Shown: positions 1 to 7,893, counted from the first letter of the stretch. The stretch is DNA of 16,856 bases from RUG12395 sp034178705 (GCA_034178705.1 JAXFQY010000015.1:1-16856); one strand, 5' to 3'. Notes: generated by a model not told the origin, from the letters alone. Numbers and translations: made by a program.

Positions 1-2650
1 CGGAACGCGAATGATAAATATAATACGCATACGGATCTCCGTCGGTACCGTATCTTTCCTCTATAACGGTCACTTCGGTCTCGGCAGACGTTTTGAAACG
101 AGCTTCGTCAATTCCCATAGCAAACGGAGTGATAGACGAAGAAAGCTCAAAGAATTTTACTCCGTTTCTGCCCAAAACCGTACCGTTTCCATCTCTAACC
201 CAATCAGACGGAAATTCGATATCAACGTTTAAATGACTAAGCGAGGGGGAATCTTGCACTGTTAACGAGAACGAATGCTTTACCGCCGAAACGGTCTTAT
301 TCGGATCCTCGTTGGATATTACGCTGAGGGTATTATTCTCACCTTTGATCCCCTTCTTTGCTTCCCCCGTAAAGGTCACGGTAACAAGGTCACCCACCTT
401 GATCGTTGAATCCGCAGGTGCGGTAAATCGGTAACTCACAAGCCCGCCGTCGCGCACAAGGAAATACCTGCTCTTTCCGTCGGCGGTAAGCTCACCTACG
501 TCTATGACGGCTCCGGTCACCTCGGTCGTGTTCTCCTCATCAGCCACAGTCTCAACAGCCAGCCCCTCGGCACCGATAAGCCTGCCTTTATCCACGCCAA
601 CGGGAACAAACAGCTTCGTCAGCTTAGTTCCGTAAAACGCGTTATCGTCGATATACTTAACGCTGTCCGGAAGCGTATATTCTCCTGTTCTTGCAGGCGG
701 GAATGCGACTAGAATCTTCATATCCTTTGTGTAAAGCACCCCGTCTACGGCGGCATACTTTATACAATCCTCCGTCACCGAGAAACCGAGAACGTCCTCG
801 GATATTTTTGCGGGTGCTCCCGTAATATTCAGATGCTTGTTAAGGAAATCCACGTAACGTATCGTGATATGGAACATTTCCTCGGATCTTGATCTATCAA
901 GATAGTCAACGGTTTCATTATCCACGTTGATAACGTCGATCGTATAGCGGTCCATACTTACCAGCCATATAAGATCTCCAACACCCTTGGTCTTGTCGTT
1001 AAACACCCGTACCGAAGCCAGTACCGCGTTTTTCGTTGCGTCATCAACGGCAGACTCATCAAAAAAGTATACGTTTACGTAGTATCCGCGGCAAAGCAAA
1101 ACGTAATTATATCTGTGCCCTTTACTGTTTTTGGAGTGCATAAAAAATGAAAAATTATCGTTTGCACCGCCGATTCTTTCCTCAACGATCGCCTCCGCTC
1201 CTTCAAAAGTTTTCTTAAATACATCGGGATCTATACCCAGAACCTGCGGCCATGCGCGCACGAAGGAGAATACCGTTTTGCCGTTCAGGGTTGCGGAATC
1301 CCCATCAAAAGACCATTCTTCGGGAACCGTGATGCCTATCTTCATTTCAGTTGAAGTATAATCCTTCAGCTTATTCTCAAAGCATCTTTCTATCATGCCG
1401 TCAACCGCTGGCGGCTCATCCGTATCAGCGGGAACCGTAGTCTCAACGTGCTCCGTTGTATCGGGTGCGTCCGTGATATCGGGGGCGTCCGTATCGTTGC
1501 CGTCCGTGGTATCGGCAACGTCAGTTGTGCCTGCAGGGTCGGGCGGGGTCTGTCTTGCATTGGTAAGCAGGCAAACTGATGCGGTGATGATCACGGCAAC
1601 GGCAATCACGCAGGCAAGGGCGGTTGGCTTCTTCATACGGAGCACGCCCTTGATGCGGCTCTTTATGCTGCTTTCTCCAAAGGAGAGCATACCGTGGAAG
1701 GGCACCTTACTGCCGCCCACGGACATATTAAGCAGAGTGCGCGCGTATTCCTTGCGCACCTCAAGATCGTAGGTATCTATAGCCCTTTCGTCGCAGGAAA
1801 GCTCCATATCATCGGTCATCAGCTTAAATGCAAGCCACGCAAAGGGATTGAACCAATGCACGCAAAGAATAAGCGAAGCAACTGCTTTAATGATGTGATC
1901 TCCGCGCTTTATGTGCGTTCTTTCATGCGCAACAACGTATGCAAATTCCTTATCGTCAAGCCCGAAGGGGATGTATATCCTTGGCTCTATGTAACCGAAA
2001 ACAAAGGGTGTTTCGATCTGTCCGTTAGAATAGATCGCTTCGCCTATCTTGTACGAAAACGCAACCTCTTTCTTCGTCGCGATATAGGAATACGCGAGAT
2101 AGCAGAGCATCGCCGCAGCGCCCGTTGCCCAAACCGCACACGCGGCGCGCCAAAGCGCAACAGCGTTATCATTTACCTGCGCATCCGGCACATCGGGAGT
2201 GTCGGGAGTTACGTTTACGTCGGGCTCTTCGGGTACGTTTGGAGCCGCGGGTGCACCCGTTATTACCTCAGCAGTATAAAACGGTCCGGTTATCTGAGGC
2301 GCTCCCTCGCCCGTGACGTATCCATCGGGAACGCTGGCGAAATATCCTTCCCCCGTAACCGGATCGGCTATCGGTTCGCTAAAGATATCATCCGTGAGCG
2401 CGGGCGGTTCGTTAACTTCCCCGCTATCCGATATAACGGCGTGCGGCTCGGGAATATGAATGAAGTTAAAAACGCTCACAGGCGCCGCTAACGAAAACGG
2501 AATAAGTAATCTTATCGCGGGAATTATCCATAGAATATATGAATATTTGCGCGGGAGCTTTTTAAGAAAAAGACGAACGATCATCACAAACGCGATTATC
2601 ACCGCGCCAGTTATGCTCATATTAAGTAAGGTTTCAAAAAATTTGATCAT
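1..2650 (-). CDS. BlaR1-like M56 membrane metallopeptidase with long extracellular C-terminus (partial, 3' end outside window)
   Basis: Read on the minus strand from ATG at 2650, the frame stays open for 883 codons to the left edge, so the C-terminus is missing. Likely membrane segments lie near residues 10-28, 33-55, 165-186 and 343-360. The zinc motif HERTH is at 242-246, and a downstream SCDER at 285-289 supplies the usual acidic M56 ligand region, so the gene is placed in the M56/BlaR1 family with confidence. A Pro/Asp-rich loop (about 60-160) separates helices 2 and 3. After helix 4 comes a Thr/Asp linker (about 366-400), then a module at about 427-505, one BspA-type leucine-rich repeat (about 637-675), a beta-rich stretch (about 700-785) and a second copy of the module from about 795. 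No penicillin-binding sensor domain is seen, so the ligand is unknown. It starts 1 nt after the repressor gene stop, with its GGAGG inside that gene. Expected role: membrane sensor whose protease inactivates the BlaI-like repressor. Confidence 0.9.
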   Translation of the reverse strand, partial: MIKFFETLLNMSITGAVIIAFVMIVRLFLKKLPRKYSYILWIIPAIRLLIPFSLAAPVSVFNFIHIPEPHAVISDSGEVNEPPALTDDIFSEPIADPVTGEGYFASVPDGYVTGEGAPQITGPFYTAEVITGAPAAPNVPEEPDVNVTPDTPDVPDAQVNDNAVALWRAACAVWATGAAAMLCYLAYSYIATKKEVAFSYKIGEAIYSNGQIETPFVFGYIEPRIYIPFGLDDKEFAYVVAHERTHIKRGDHIIKAVASLILCVHWFNPFAWLAFKLMTDDMELSCDERAIDTYDLEVRKEYARTLLNMSVGGSKVPFHGMLSFGESSIKSRIKGVLRMKKPTALACVIAVAVIITASVCLLTNARQTPPDPAGTTDVADTTDGNDTDAPDITDAPDTTEHVETTVPADTDEPPAVDGMIERCFENKLKDYTSTEMKIGITVPEEWSFDGDSATLNGKTVFSFVRAWPQVLGIDPDVFKKTFEGAEAIVEERIGGANDNFSFFMHSKNSKGHRYNYVLLCRGYYVNVYFFDESAVDDATKNAVLASVRVFNDKTKGVGDLIWLVSMDRYTIDVINVDNETVDYLDRSRSEEMFHITIRYVDFLNKHLNITGAPAKISEDVLGFSVTEDCIKYAAVDGVLYTKDMKILVAFPPARTGEYTLPDSVKYIDDNAFYGTKLTKLFVPVGVDKGRLIGAEGLAVETVADEENTTEVTGAVIDVGELTADGKSRYFLVRDGGLVSYRFTAPADSTIKVGDLVTVTFTGEAKKGIKGENNTLSVISNEDPNKTVSAVKHSFSLTVQDSPSLSHLNVDIEFPSDWVRDGNGTVLGRNGVKFFELSSSITPFAMGIDEARFKTSAETEVTVIEERYGTDGDPYAYYIYHSRS

Positions 2651-2651
2651 T

Positions 2652-3008
2652 TTAGTTTTCCTCCGTGTATTCGTCTATCAGCCGTTTAAGCTCCTCCGCC
2701 TCCGTTTTTGATATCTTTTCCTTGGAAAGAAATGCCGTCAAAAACATCGGCAGAGAGCCGCCGAAGCCTCGGTTGATAAGAGTTTCCGATCTTTCGTTCA
2801 AGATGTCATCGTGTCGGTACAGCGAGCTGATAACGCTGCCCTCGTTTTTAATTATGTTTTTGTCAACAAGATGCTTTACCACCGTATACACGGTGGATTT
2901 TTTCCATCCGAGCTTATCGCCTGCAAGAGTGACGAGCCTGCCCGATCGCAGGGGCTCGTTTTCCCATATTATATTGAGCAACTCAAACTCGCTGTTTGAT
3001 ACGTTCAT
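2652..3008 (-). CDS. BlaI/MecI-family transcriptional repressor
   Basis: A 118-residue winged-helix protein beginning MNVSNSEFELLNIIWENEP, typical of BlaI/MecI/CopY repressors in length and in the recognition region with the KKSTVYTVVKHLVDK stretch. The frame extends upstream to a GTG at 3044, but I chose ATG 3008 because AAAGGAGGT sits 5 nt before it and because the longer form would run through the operator at 3024-3039. The family binds DNA as a dimer through the N-terminal half; the C-terminal half is a dimerisation helix region cleaved after signalling. The gene is followed after 1 nt by the M56 sensor gene, which matches the blaI-blaR1 pairing. Autoregulation is very likely from the two palindromes overlapping its promoter. 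No beta-lactamase or penicillin-binding protein gene is in the window, so the regulated target is not known and I give no gene symbol. Confidence 0.9.
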   Translation of the reverse strand: MNVSNSEFELLNIIWENEPLRSGRLVTLAGDKLGWKKSTVYTVVKHLVDKNIIKNEGSVISSLYRHDDILNERSETLINRGFGGSLPMFLTAFLSKEKISKTEAEELKRLIDEYTEEN

Positions 3009-3023
3009 ATTTACCTCCTTTTG

Positions 3024-3039
3024 GTCTACATTTGTAGAC
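3024..3039 (-). promoter_or_regulatory. Operator 1 of the BlaI-like repressor
   Basis: Sequence GTCTACAAATGTAGAC on the minus strand: two perfect 7-bp arms around AA. It contains TACA-N2-TGTA, the core of BlaI/MecI operators. It lies between the promoter and the ribosome binding site, where a bound dimer would block transcription. Confidence 0.82.
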
Positions 3040-3050
3040 TTCACACCTTT

Positions 3051-3079
3051 AGTCTATCACAATAGACCGTGTTTGTCAA
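3051..3079 (-). promoter_or_regulatory. Promoter of the blaI-like/M56 operon
   Basis: TTGACA (3079-3074), a 17-bp spacer, then TAGACT (3056-3051) on the minus strand, about 42 nt upstream of the repressor ATG. Operator 2 overlaps the -10 box. Confidence 0.8.
3052..3067 (-). promoter_or_regulatory. Operator 2 of the BlaI-like repressor, overlapping the -10
   Basis: Sequence GTCTATTGTGATAGAC on the minus strand: 6-bp arms and a 4-nt centre. It shares GTCTA-N6-TAGAC with operator 1; the centres are 28 bp apart. It covers most of the -10 box and part of the spacer. The inner bases diverge from TACA-N2-TGTA, so it may be the weaker site. Confidence 0.7.
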
Positions 3080-3142
3080 TCCCCGTCAATTACACAAAAT
3101 ATTAGATTTTTGAAAATCAAAATTTAATTTTTTATAATATCA

Positions 3143-3171
3143 TTGACTTATCCTCCCCCATTTGATATAAG
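3143..3171 (+). promoter_or_regulatory. Promoter of the ABC transporter operon
   Basis: TTGACT, a 17-bp spacer, then TATAAG. This predicts a 5' leader of about 85 nt before ATG 3265. Within it a short hairpin TTTGC/GCAAA (about 3195-3209) and CGCCAT/ATGGCG (about 3218-3240) are visible; neither looks like a known regulatory element. Confidence 0.7.
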
Positions 3172-3264
3172 ATACATAACTCAAAAAAAGGATGGTTTGC
3201 ACAGGGCAAATACATACGCCATTTCGGATACACAATGGCGCGTGACACGCCCTGGAGGATGTTT

Positions 3265-5547
3265 ATGGACCAAACAAACAGCGGCACTGACTCGCAGATT
3301 TGTCAGTCGAACGTTCCGTTACCTGCGGAATCGCTCGACCGGATTCGGAAAGCGATCGGCGGAGAAACGCTTCTTTACACCGTCGTATCCGATCTTTCCA
3401 TGCGCGCCACCTACGGCGGTTCCTTCTTCGCCGCCACGGATAAGGCAATCTACTCCTTCGGAGAGCCGGAGGAAGAGCCGAAACGCCGCACCTACTCGGA
3501 TTTTTCACATGCCTCAGTCAAGCGCTGCTACGGCAACGCCCTGCTTGTGCTTTCCCGAGAAGAAGAAACCGAGCCGGAAAACTTTATCCGTTTTTCCCTG
3601 AAAGTCGCGAGTCTCTTTGATGCCGTTGCTCTCTGCTGTGAGAAAATGGTGCAGGGAGAACCGCAGGAGGACTGCGTTGCAATCGTCAACGAGGCGTTTG
3701 TCAAGCAGAAATCCGTCTGCCCGAAATGCGGGCGTACCCTGATCCGTCCCGGAGCGGATTGTCTTTATTGCTCCTCGAAAGGACGGTTCATCAGCAAAAT
3801 CGCAAAGTACATTCTTCCCTACAAATGGCTGCTTCTTTTCTGTCTGATCCTTTCCGCCTTTACCACCGGACTCTCTCTGCTCCCGCCTTACATGACAAAG
3901 ACGCTTGTTGACCGGGTCTTCCCCGAAAACAACATGCAGCTTCTGAACCGGGTCGTTCTGATGCTGCTCGGCGCCTATCTGCTTCAGCATCTCGTCGGAA
4001 TTGTCCGCGGGTACTATCTTCGTGTTTGCGGAGACAATATCGTCAAAGCCTTCCGCAGTGATATTTATGCAAAGGCGCAATACCTTCCGATGCGATTCTA
4101 TGACCGCACATCGACCGGAAGCGTTATCAACCGCATCAGCGGAGACACCTCGACCATCCAGTCCTTCATGCTCCGCATCACGCAGGAAGTTGTTGTTCAG
4201 CTTTTTCAGCTGATCGGAATCGTCATTATCATGCTCTCGATGAACTGGAAGCTGACTCTTCTTTCCCTCATTCCCGTTCCGTTTGTCGTAGTCGGCGCAC
4301 GGATTTTCGGGAAAAAAATCCGCCCGTTTTATGTTAAGATCTGGCGGCGCTGGTCTGCCGTTACCTCCATTCTGACCGATACGCTTCCCGGGATCCGCGT
4401 CATCAAAGCGTTCACAAGCGAAAAGAAATCCATCAAGACCTTTAATACCTACAACAACGAATGGCTGAAAACCGATCTCCGCAGCGCACGAATCACCATC
4501 GCATTTCCGCATATTACCTCTTTTATCATCAGCTGCGGTTCGCTGGTAATCTGGGCAATCGGAGGCAGAAATGTCATTCAGGGAACCGGAACCATCACCC
4601 CCGGTCTGCTGATCTCCTTTATCTCCTACACTTCCATGTTCTACGGTCCGGTGAATTTCTTTGCCAATCTGAACGACTCCTACCAAGGGGCACTGGCTGC
4701 CGCCGAGCGCATCATGGATATCATCGATGCTGAGCCGGAAAATGATTTTTCCGGCGGAGCTCACCCGAAGAACATCAAGGGCAAAATCGAATTCCGCAAC
4801 GTGAACTTCTCCTTTGACCGTTCCAAGAAGACGCTCTCCAACATCAATTTCACCATTGAGCCCGGAGAAATTGTCGGCATTGTCGGTACAACCGGTTCCG
4901 GAAAATCTACACTTGTCAATCTTCTGATGCGTTACTATGACGGTTATGACGGAGAAATCCTGATTGACGGGATCGACATCCGCAAAATTGATATGACCTT
5001 TTATCGCTCCAAGATCGGTTATGTTCAGCAAGAGCCGATGATGTTCCACGATACCATCTACAACAACATCGCCTTCGGAAGCGAAAAGGCAACGCCGGAG
5101 GATGTCATCCACGCGGCAGACGTAGCCAATGCGCATGAGTTCATTGCTCGCATGCCGGACGCCTATGATACCATGCTCGGCGAACGCGGAGTCGGAATTT
5201 CCGGGGGAGAAAAGCAACGTCTTTCGATCGCCCGTGCCGTGCTCAAAAATCCGAGCATACTCTTCTTTGATGAGGCTACCGCTTCGGTTGACTCCGAAAC
5301 CGAGGCTCTGATTCAAGGGGCAATCGAGCGTCTGATCAGCGGCAGAACCACGATCATGATTGCCCACCGTCTCTCTACGCTCCGCCGTGCCACAAAAATC
5401 ATTGTTGTCGACAAGGGCAGCATTCTGGAAATGGGCACTCCGGAGGAGTTGATGGCCAAAAAGGGAAAATACTACAAGCTCGTGCAGATTCAGACCATGC
5501 ACGAGGAAGCGGAAAAAACCCGCCGCGAAGAGAATTTTGCGGAATAA
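3265..5547 (+). CDS. ABC exporter (fused TMD-NBD) with N-terminal zinc ribbon, DUF1854-associated
   Basis: A 760-residue half-transporter. ATG 3265 is chosen over 3235 because GGAGG at 3254-3258 is correctly spaced for it. Domains: an unassigned N-terminal domain (about 1-145), a zinc ribbon CPKC...CLYC (Cys 152, 155, 166, 169), a six-helix exporter domain (about 180-480) and a nucleotide-binding domain. Walker A is GTTGSGKST (541-549, Lys 547), the Q-loop is YVQQEP, the signature is ISGGE (645-649), Walker B is FFDEA (Asp 669, catalytic Glu 670) and the H-loop is His 701, so the ATPase looks fully active. It should work as a homodimer in the membrane. A DUF1854 gene follows directly. This pair is known in many bacteria, some of it annotated as associated with cyanophycin metabolism; no cyanophycin synthetase is present here and the substrate is unknown. 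The large open frame on the opposite strand is a shadow. Confidence 0.93.
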   Translation: MDQTNSGTDSQICQSNVPLPAESLDRIRKAIGGETLLYTVVSDLSMRATYGGSFFAATDKAIYSFGEPEEEPKRRTYSDFSHASVKRCYGNALLVLSREEETEPENFIRFSLKVASLFDAVALCCEKMVQGEPQEDCVAIVNEAFVKQKSVCPKCGRTLIRPGADCLYCSSKGRFISKIAKYILPYKWLLLFCLILSAFTTGLSLLPPYMTKTLVDRVFPENNMQLLNRVVLMLLGAYLLQHLVGIVRGYYLRVCGDNIVKAFRSDIYAKAQYLPMRFYDRTSTGSVINRISGDTSTIQSFMLRITQEVVVQLFQLIGIVIIMLSMNWKLTLLSLIPVPFVVVGARIFGKKIRPFYVKIWRRWSAVTSILTDTLPGIRVIKAFTSEKKSIKTFNTYNNEWLKTDLRSARITIAFPHITSFIISCGSLVIWAIGGRNVIQGTGTITPGLLISFISYTSMFYGPVNFFANLNDSYQGALAAAERIMDIIDAEPENDFSGGAHPKNIKGKIEFRNVNFSFDRSKKTLSNINFTIEPGEIVGIVGTTGSGKSTLVNLLMRYYDGYDGEILIDGIDIRKIDMTFYRSKIGYVQQEPMMFHDTIYNNIAFGSEKATPEDVIHAADVANAHEFIARMPDAYDTMLGERGVGISGGEKQRLSIARAVLKNPSILFFDEATASVDSETEALIQGAIERLISGRTTIMIAHRLSTLRRATKIIVVDKGSILEMGTPEELMAKKGKYYKLVQIQTMHEEAEKTRREENFAE

Positions 5548-5557
5548 GGAGAATAGA

Positions 5558-6046
5558 ATGGAACGTCTGTATATTGACGGAAACAACGCCCGCTTCAGAC
5601 GCCGCGGTCTTACTACGGTGGATATGGAACTGTGCGACGGCAGAATTCTGGAGAACCTTGAACCGCGCCGCCTGTTCCCGATCAGCGGACAAACACGGTA
5701 CATTACTCTTCTTGACGACGATCTGAACGAACGTGCGGTTATCCGGAATCTCGACACACTCACAGAGGAGGGCAAGACAATCATTTGTGATTGCCTCAAG
5801 GAATACTACATGATTCCGAAGATCTCGCGCATTTACGATATCGATGACCGGGTCTCCAAGATTCGGTTTGATGTGGAGACCGACCGCGGAAGACAGACAA
5901 TCGAAATCACCAACATCGTTCATCAGATCAAGCTGATGCAGAATGTGCGTGTGCTTTTCCGAGACAGCAACGATAACCGGTATGAAATCCCGGATATCAC
6001 CCGTCTTGATGCGAAAAGCCAAAAGTCTCTGGATTTTTATCTGTGA
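5558..6046 (+). CDS. DUF1854 family protein, partner of the ABC exporter
   Basis: A 162-residue soluble protein. ATG 5558 is preferred to 5537 because AAGGAG at 5546-5551, overlapping the stop codon of the ABC gene, lies 6 nt before it. The protein shows the DUF1854 pattern: a conserved ELCDGR and EPRRLFP region near the N-terminus, a TLLDDD segment, and a middle part with LKEYYMIPKI followed by a beta-rich half. No signal peptide or membrane helix is seen. Its molecular function is not established. Stop-to-start coupling with the ABC gene argues that the two are made in fixed proportion and that DUF1854 assists or regulates the exporter. Confidence is high for the family and low for any function. 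Confidence 0.85.
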   Translation: MERLYIDGNNARFRRRGLTTVDMELCDGRILENLEPRRLFPISGQTRYITLLDDDLNERAVIRNLDTLTEEGKTIICDCLKEYYMIPKISRIYDIDDRVSKIRFDVETDRGRQTIEITNIVHQIKLMQNVRVLFRDSNDNRYEIPDITRLDAKSQKSLDFYL

Positions 6047-6074
6047 TCATAATATATTATAAAAGGAGACAAAC

Positions 6075-6401
6075 ATGAAACTCGTACTCGCGATCGTAAA
6101 CAACGACGACAGTATCGTCGCAGCCTCTGCCCTGACCGGCGCAGGATTCTTTGTTACACGTCTCTCCACCACCGGCGGCTTTCTGATGGTCGGCAACACG
6201 ACTCTTTTGATCGGAACGGAGGATGCCGAGGTCGGAGAAGTCCTTTCCATTCTGAAAAAGCACTGTGTGACCCGTGCGCAAAAACCCGCACCTACCGCAA
6301 CCTTCGGGCAGGGGCTGAAGGACGGAAGTCTTCCGACTACCGTTACGGTCGGCGGAGCAACTGTGTTTGTCCTGAACGTTGAAAGCACAGAAAAATTCTG
6401 A
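6075..6401 (+). CDS. darA: Cyclic-di-AMP receptor, DarA/PstA type (PII-like)
   Basis: A 108-residue PII-like protein beginning MKLVLAIVNNDDS, with the family hallmarks TTGGFL, GNTTLLIG and a C-terminal GGATVFVLNV strand. These match the Bacillus DarA (YaaQ) and Staphylococcus PstA proteins, which form trimers and bind c-di-AMP between subunits using the TTGGF region. Length is as expected (about 109). The start follows AAGGAG (6063-6068) with good spacing. It is 28 nt after the DUF1854 stop and before a strong terminator, so it is probably the third gene of the ABC operon. In Bacillus and Staphylococcus the downstream target of this receptor is not settled. The link to an ABC exporter here is therefore informative, but it is inferred from position alone. 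Confidence 0.9.
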   Translation: MKLVLAIVNNDDSIVAASALTGAGFFVTRLSTTGGFLMVGNTTLLIGTEDAEVGEVLSILKKHCVTRAQKPAPTATFGQGLKDGSLPTTVTVGGATVFVLNVESTEKF

Positions 6402-6474
6402 GTCCTTTCCATACTGTCAATACTGTTTTCCCTCCGGAGAGCAACTCTCTGACAGCCCCAAAATGACCCTGAAC

Positions 6475-6510
6475 AAAAATTCCCTTGCCATACCGGCAAG
6501 GGAATTTTTT
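6475..6510. terminator. Bidirectional intrinsic terminator between darA and the convergent gene
   Basis: A 15-bp A/T-flanked stem, AAAAATTCCCTTGCC paired with GGCAAGGGAATTTTT, around a 5-nt ATACC loop. It has T-runs on both strands, so it can end transcription from either side. Confidence 0.9.
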
Positions 6511-6526
6511 AGAATCCTACGTAATC

Positions 6527-7078
6527 TTACTTTCTCTCAAACGGCAGGGAGTCTGCTTTTTCCGAAAGCTTATAGGGAAAGAAGATCATCTTTTTCGGGA
6601 AAACAAGGGCGTATCCTTCGGTTCTTCCCTTTTCTTCCTCAACAACGGAAAACACCAGCTTGCCGTCGGTAATCTTTTTTGAACGGTATCTTATCAGCCG
6701 ATCGAGACTTTCCCCGTCGTCCTTCAAAGCATACAGCGTCAAGTGCGCCCCAGCGCCGATCGCAGCCATCCCGCGAACCCAATTCCCTTCGGAATTCCGG
6801 AAACAGGCACAAATGTGTATATGCTCCCGGATCTGGTCACAGAATTTGGTATCGCAGTTTTCCGTTTTTTCTGACCAGACATAAAAATTGCCGTCCTCGG
6901 AAATCAGAATACTTTCCTCCTTGTAAAGCTGGTAATACATTTTCTTCCATCTTTCATGGGTACCCTGAATGCTGTAATCCAAAAAGCGAAGAAAAATACT
7001 TACCCCCAAGCAGAAAAGCAGAGCCAGCAAGACCAGAGAACCCAGCAGAATCAGAGTAATTTTCAGACTTTTTTTCAT
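6527..7078 (-). CDS. Small membrane-anchored protein of unknown function
   Basis: A 183-residue protein I do not recognise. It begins MKKSLK and has one strong hydrophobic helix at about 8-33 with no signal cleavage site, so it is probably anchored with the remaining 150 residues outside the cell. That part is of mixed charge, with three cysteines near 75-92 (CDTKFC, then ICACF), which could form a disulphide. It lies 16 nt behind the stop of the secreted papain-fold gene on the same strand, suggesting one transcript. No clear Shine-Dalgarno is seen before ATG 7078 (ATATATAAATCATTT), so translation may be weak or coupled. Function is not assignable; a chaperone, inhibitor or partner of the upstream exported protein is possible. 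Confidence 0.75.
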   Translation of the reverse strand: MKKSLKITLILLGSLVLLALLFCLGVSIFLRFLDYSIQGTHERWKKMYYQLYKEESILISEDGNFYVWSEKTENCDTKFCDQIREHIHICACFRNSEGNWVRGMAAIGAGAHLTLYALKDDGESLDRLIRYRSKKITDGKLVFSVVEEEKGRTEGYALVFPKKMIFFPYKLSEKADSLPFERK

Positions 7079-7094
7079 AAATGATTTATATATT

Positions 7095-7850
7095 TCAATC
7101 TACGCTTCTTCCGGTGTTCGGAATGCAATATCCCACAATGAAACTGTCTTCAGACACGCATTGATAATCTTCAAAAGAATCCATAGGAGCCTGGTAACTC
7201 TCCACCTCGTTATAACAATAAATTTTTCCCGCAGAATGCGATGCCACAAAGGCAACCGTATGCAATCCGCCCGCGATCGAATTTCCATTGACCCAATAAG
7301 AAACAATGTAAACCTGGTCAGAGGAATTCATTGTGGACTGAACACGGTTTTTCATTGAAGTATAATCTGTGTATTGGAGATAACTAATAGACTCGGCGCC
7401 AAAATAGTCACCAATTGCATAGGGGTCGGAACCCCAAGTTCCATTGTTCATAATATATCCATCTCTCTCAAAAGTGCAGATAATATCGGCAACATTGCGA
7501 TACCACGCCGACTTTCCCCGCAAACGCAAGGCATTGTAAACTGCTGCGATTTCACACCCTACTTCACCCATTGTCGAATTACCAATTAAAAATTGAGGGC
7601 AAGTCCATTGATTATTTATCATTGAATTACTCATTGAAGCTTCAAGAGAAGTATTATAGGTCAAGTGAGCCTGATAATTGTTATAAACTGTTCGCAAAGC
7701 AGCAAACCATCCCGGACCGGTAATCACATTTTCCGCGTTACCTGGCTGCAAAAAAGACTCAACTGCATTATCATTAAGAGCGTAGGCGCTAATGCTGGAA
7801 GAAAGCATTAGAAAAACAACCGCAAGAAATACCAAAAGGATCTTTTTCAT
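7095..7850 (-). CDS. Secreted papain-fold (C39-like) cysteine peptidase or transglutaminase-like protein
   Basis: A 251-residue exported protein. Signal peptide: KK, hydrophobic core 4-17, and a likely cleavage after SAYA (residue 24). The mature part carries a plausible catalytic triad: Cys 99 in GEVGCEIAAVYNAL, His 197 in GGLHTVAF and Asn 214 in YCYNEVES, the order and context of C39-like/papain-fold enzymes. The Cys helix with an alanine-rich sequence after it is typical. Substrate is unknown; a double-glycine leader peptidase role is unlikely because the protein is secreted and carries no ABC domain. AGAGGGA precedes the ATG. Its base composition is clearly more AT-rich than the genes around it, which hints at recent acquisition. 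Confident in export and fold class, moderate on catalysis. Confidence 0.8.
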   Translation of the reverse strand: MKKILLVFLAVVFLMLSSSISAYALNDNAVESFLQPGNAENVITGPGWFAALRTVYNNYQAHLTYNTSLEASMSNSMINNQWTCPQFLIGNSTMGEVGCEIAAVYNALRLRGKSAWYRNVADIICTFERDGYIMNNGTWGSDPYAIGDYFGAESISYLQYTDYTSMKNRVQSTMNSSDQVYIVSYWVNGNSIAGGLHTVAFVASHSAGKIYCYNEVESYQAPMDSFEDYQCVSEDSFIVGYCIPNTGRSVD

Positions 7851-7893
7851 ATAGTCCCTCTTTTCTTCGCTCTTTAGCGATTATTGTGTGTCA

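Noticed and set aside
1..2650. Calling the M56 protein a beta-lactam sensor (BlaR1)
   Set aside because: The protease part matches, but no penicillin-binding domain is seen in the portion available and no beta-lactamase gene is near.
3009..3044. An upstream GTG start adding 12 residues to the BlaI-like repressor
   Set aside because: It would place the operator inside the coding region and lacks a ribosome binding site, while ATG 3008 has AAAGGAGGT.
3514..5799. A 761-codon open frame on the minus strand opposite the ABC transporter gene
   Set aside because: It is the antisense shadow of a gene with all ABC motifs; its translation has no recognisable domain and no ribosome binding site or promoter of its own.
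3265..6046. Assigning the ABC/DUF1854 pair to cyanophycin transport
   Set aside because: Some relatives are annotated that way, but no cyanophycin synthetase or cyanophycinase gene is in the window.
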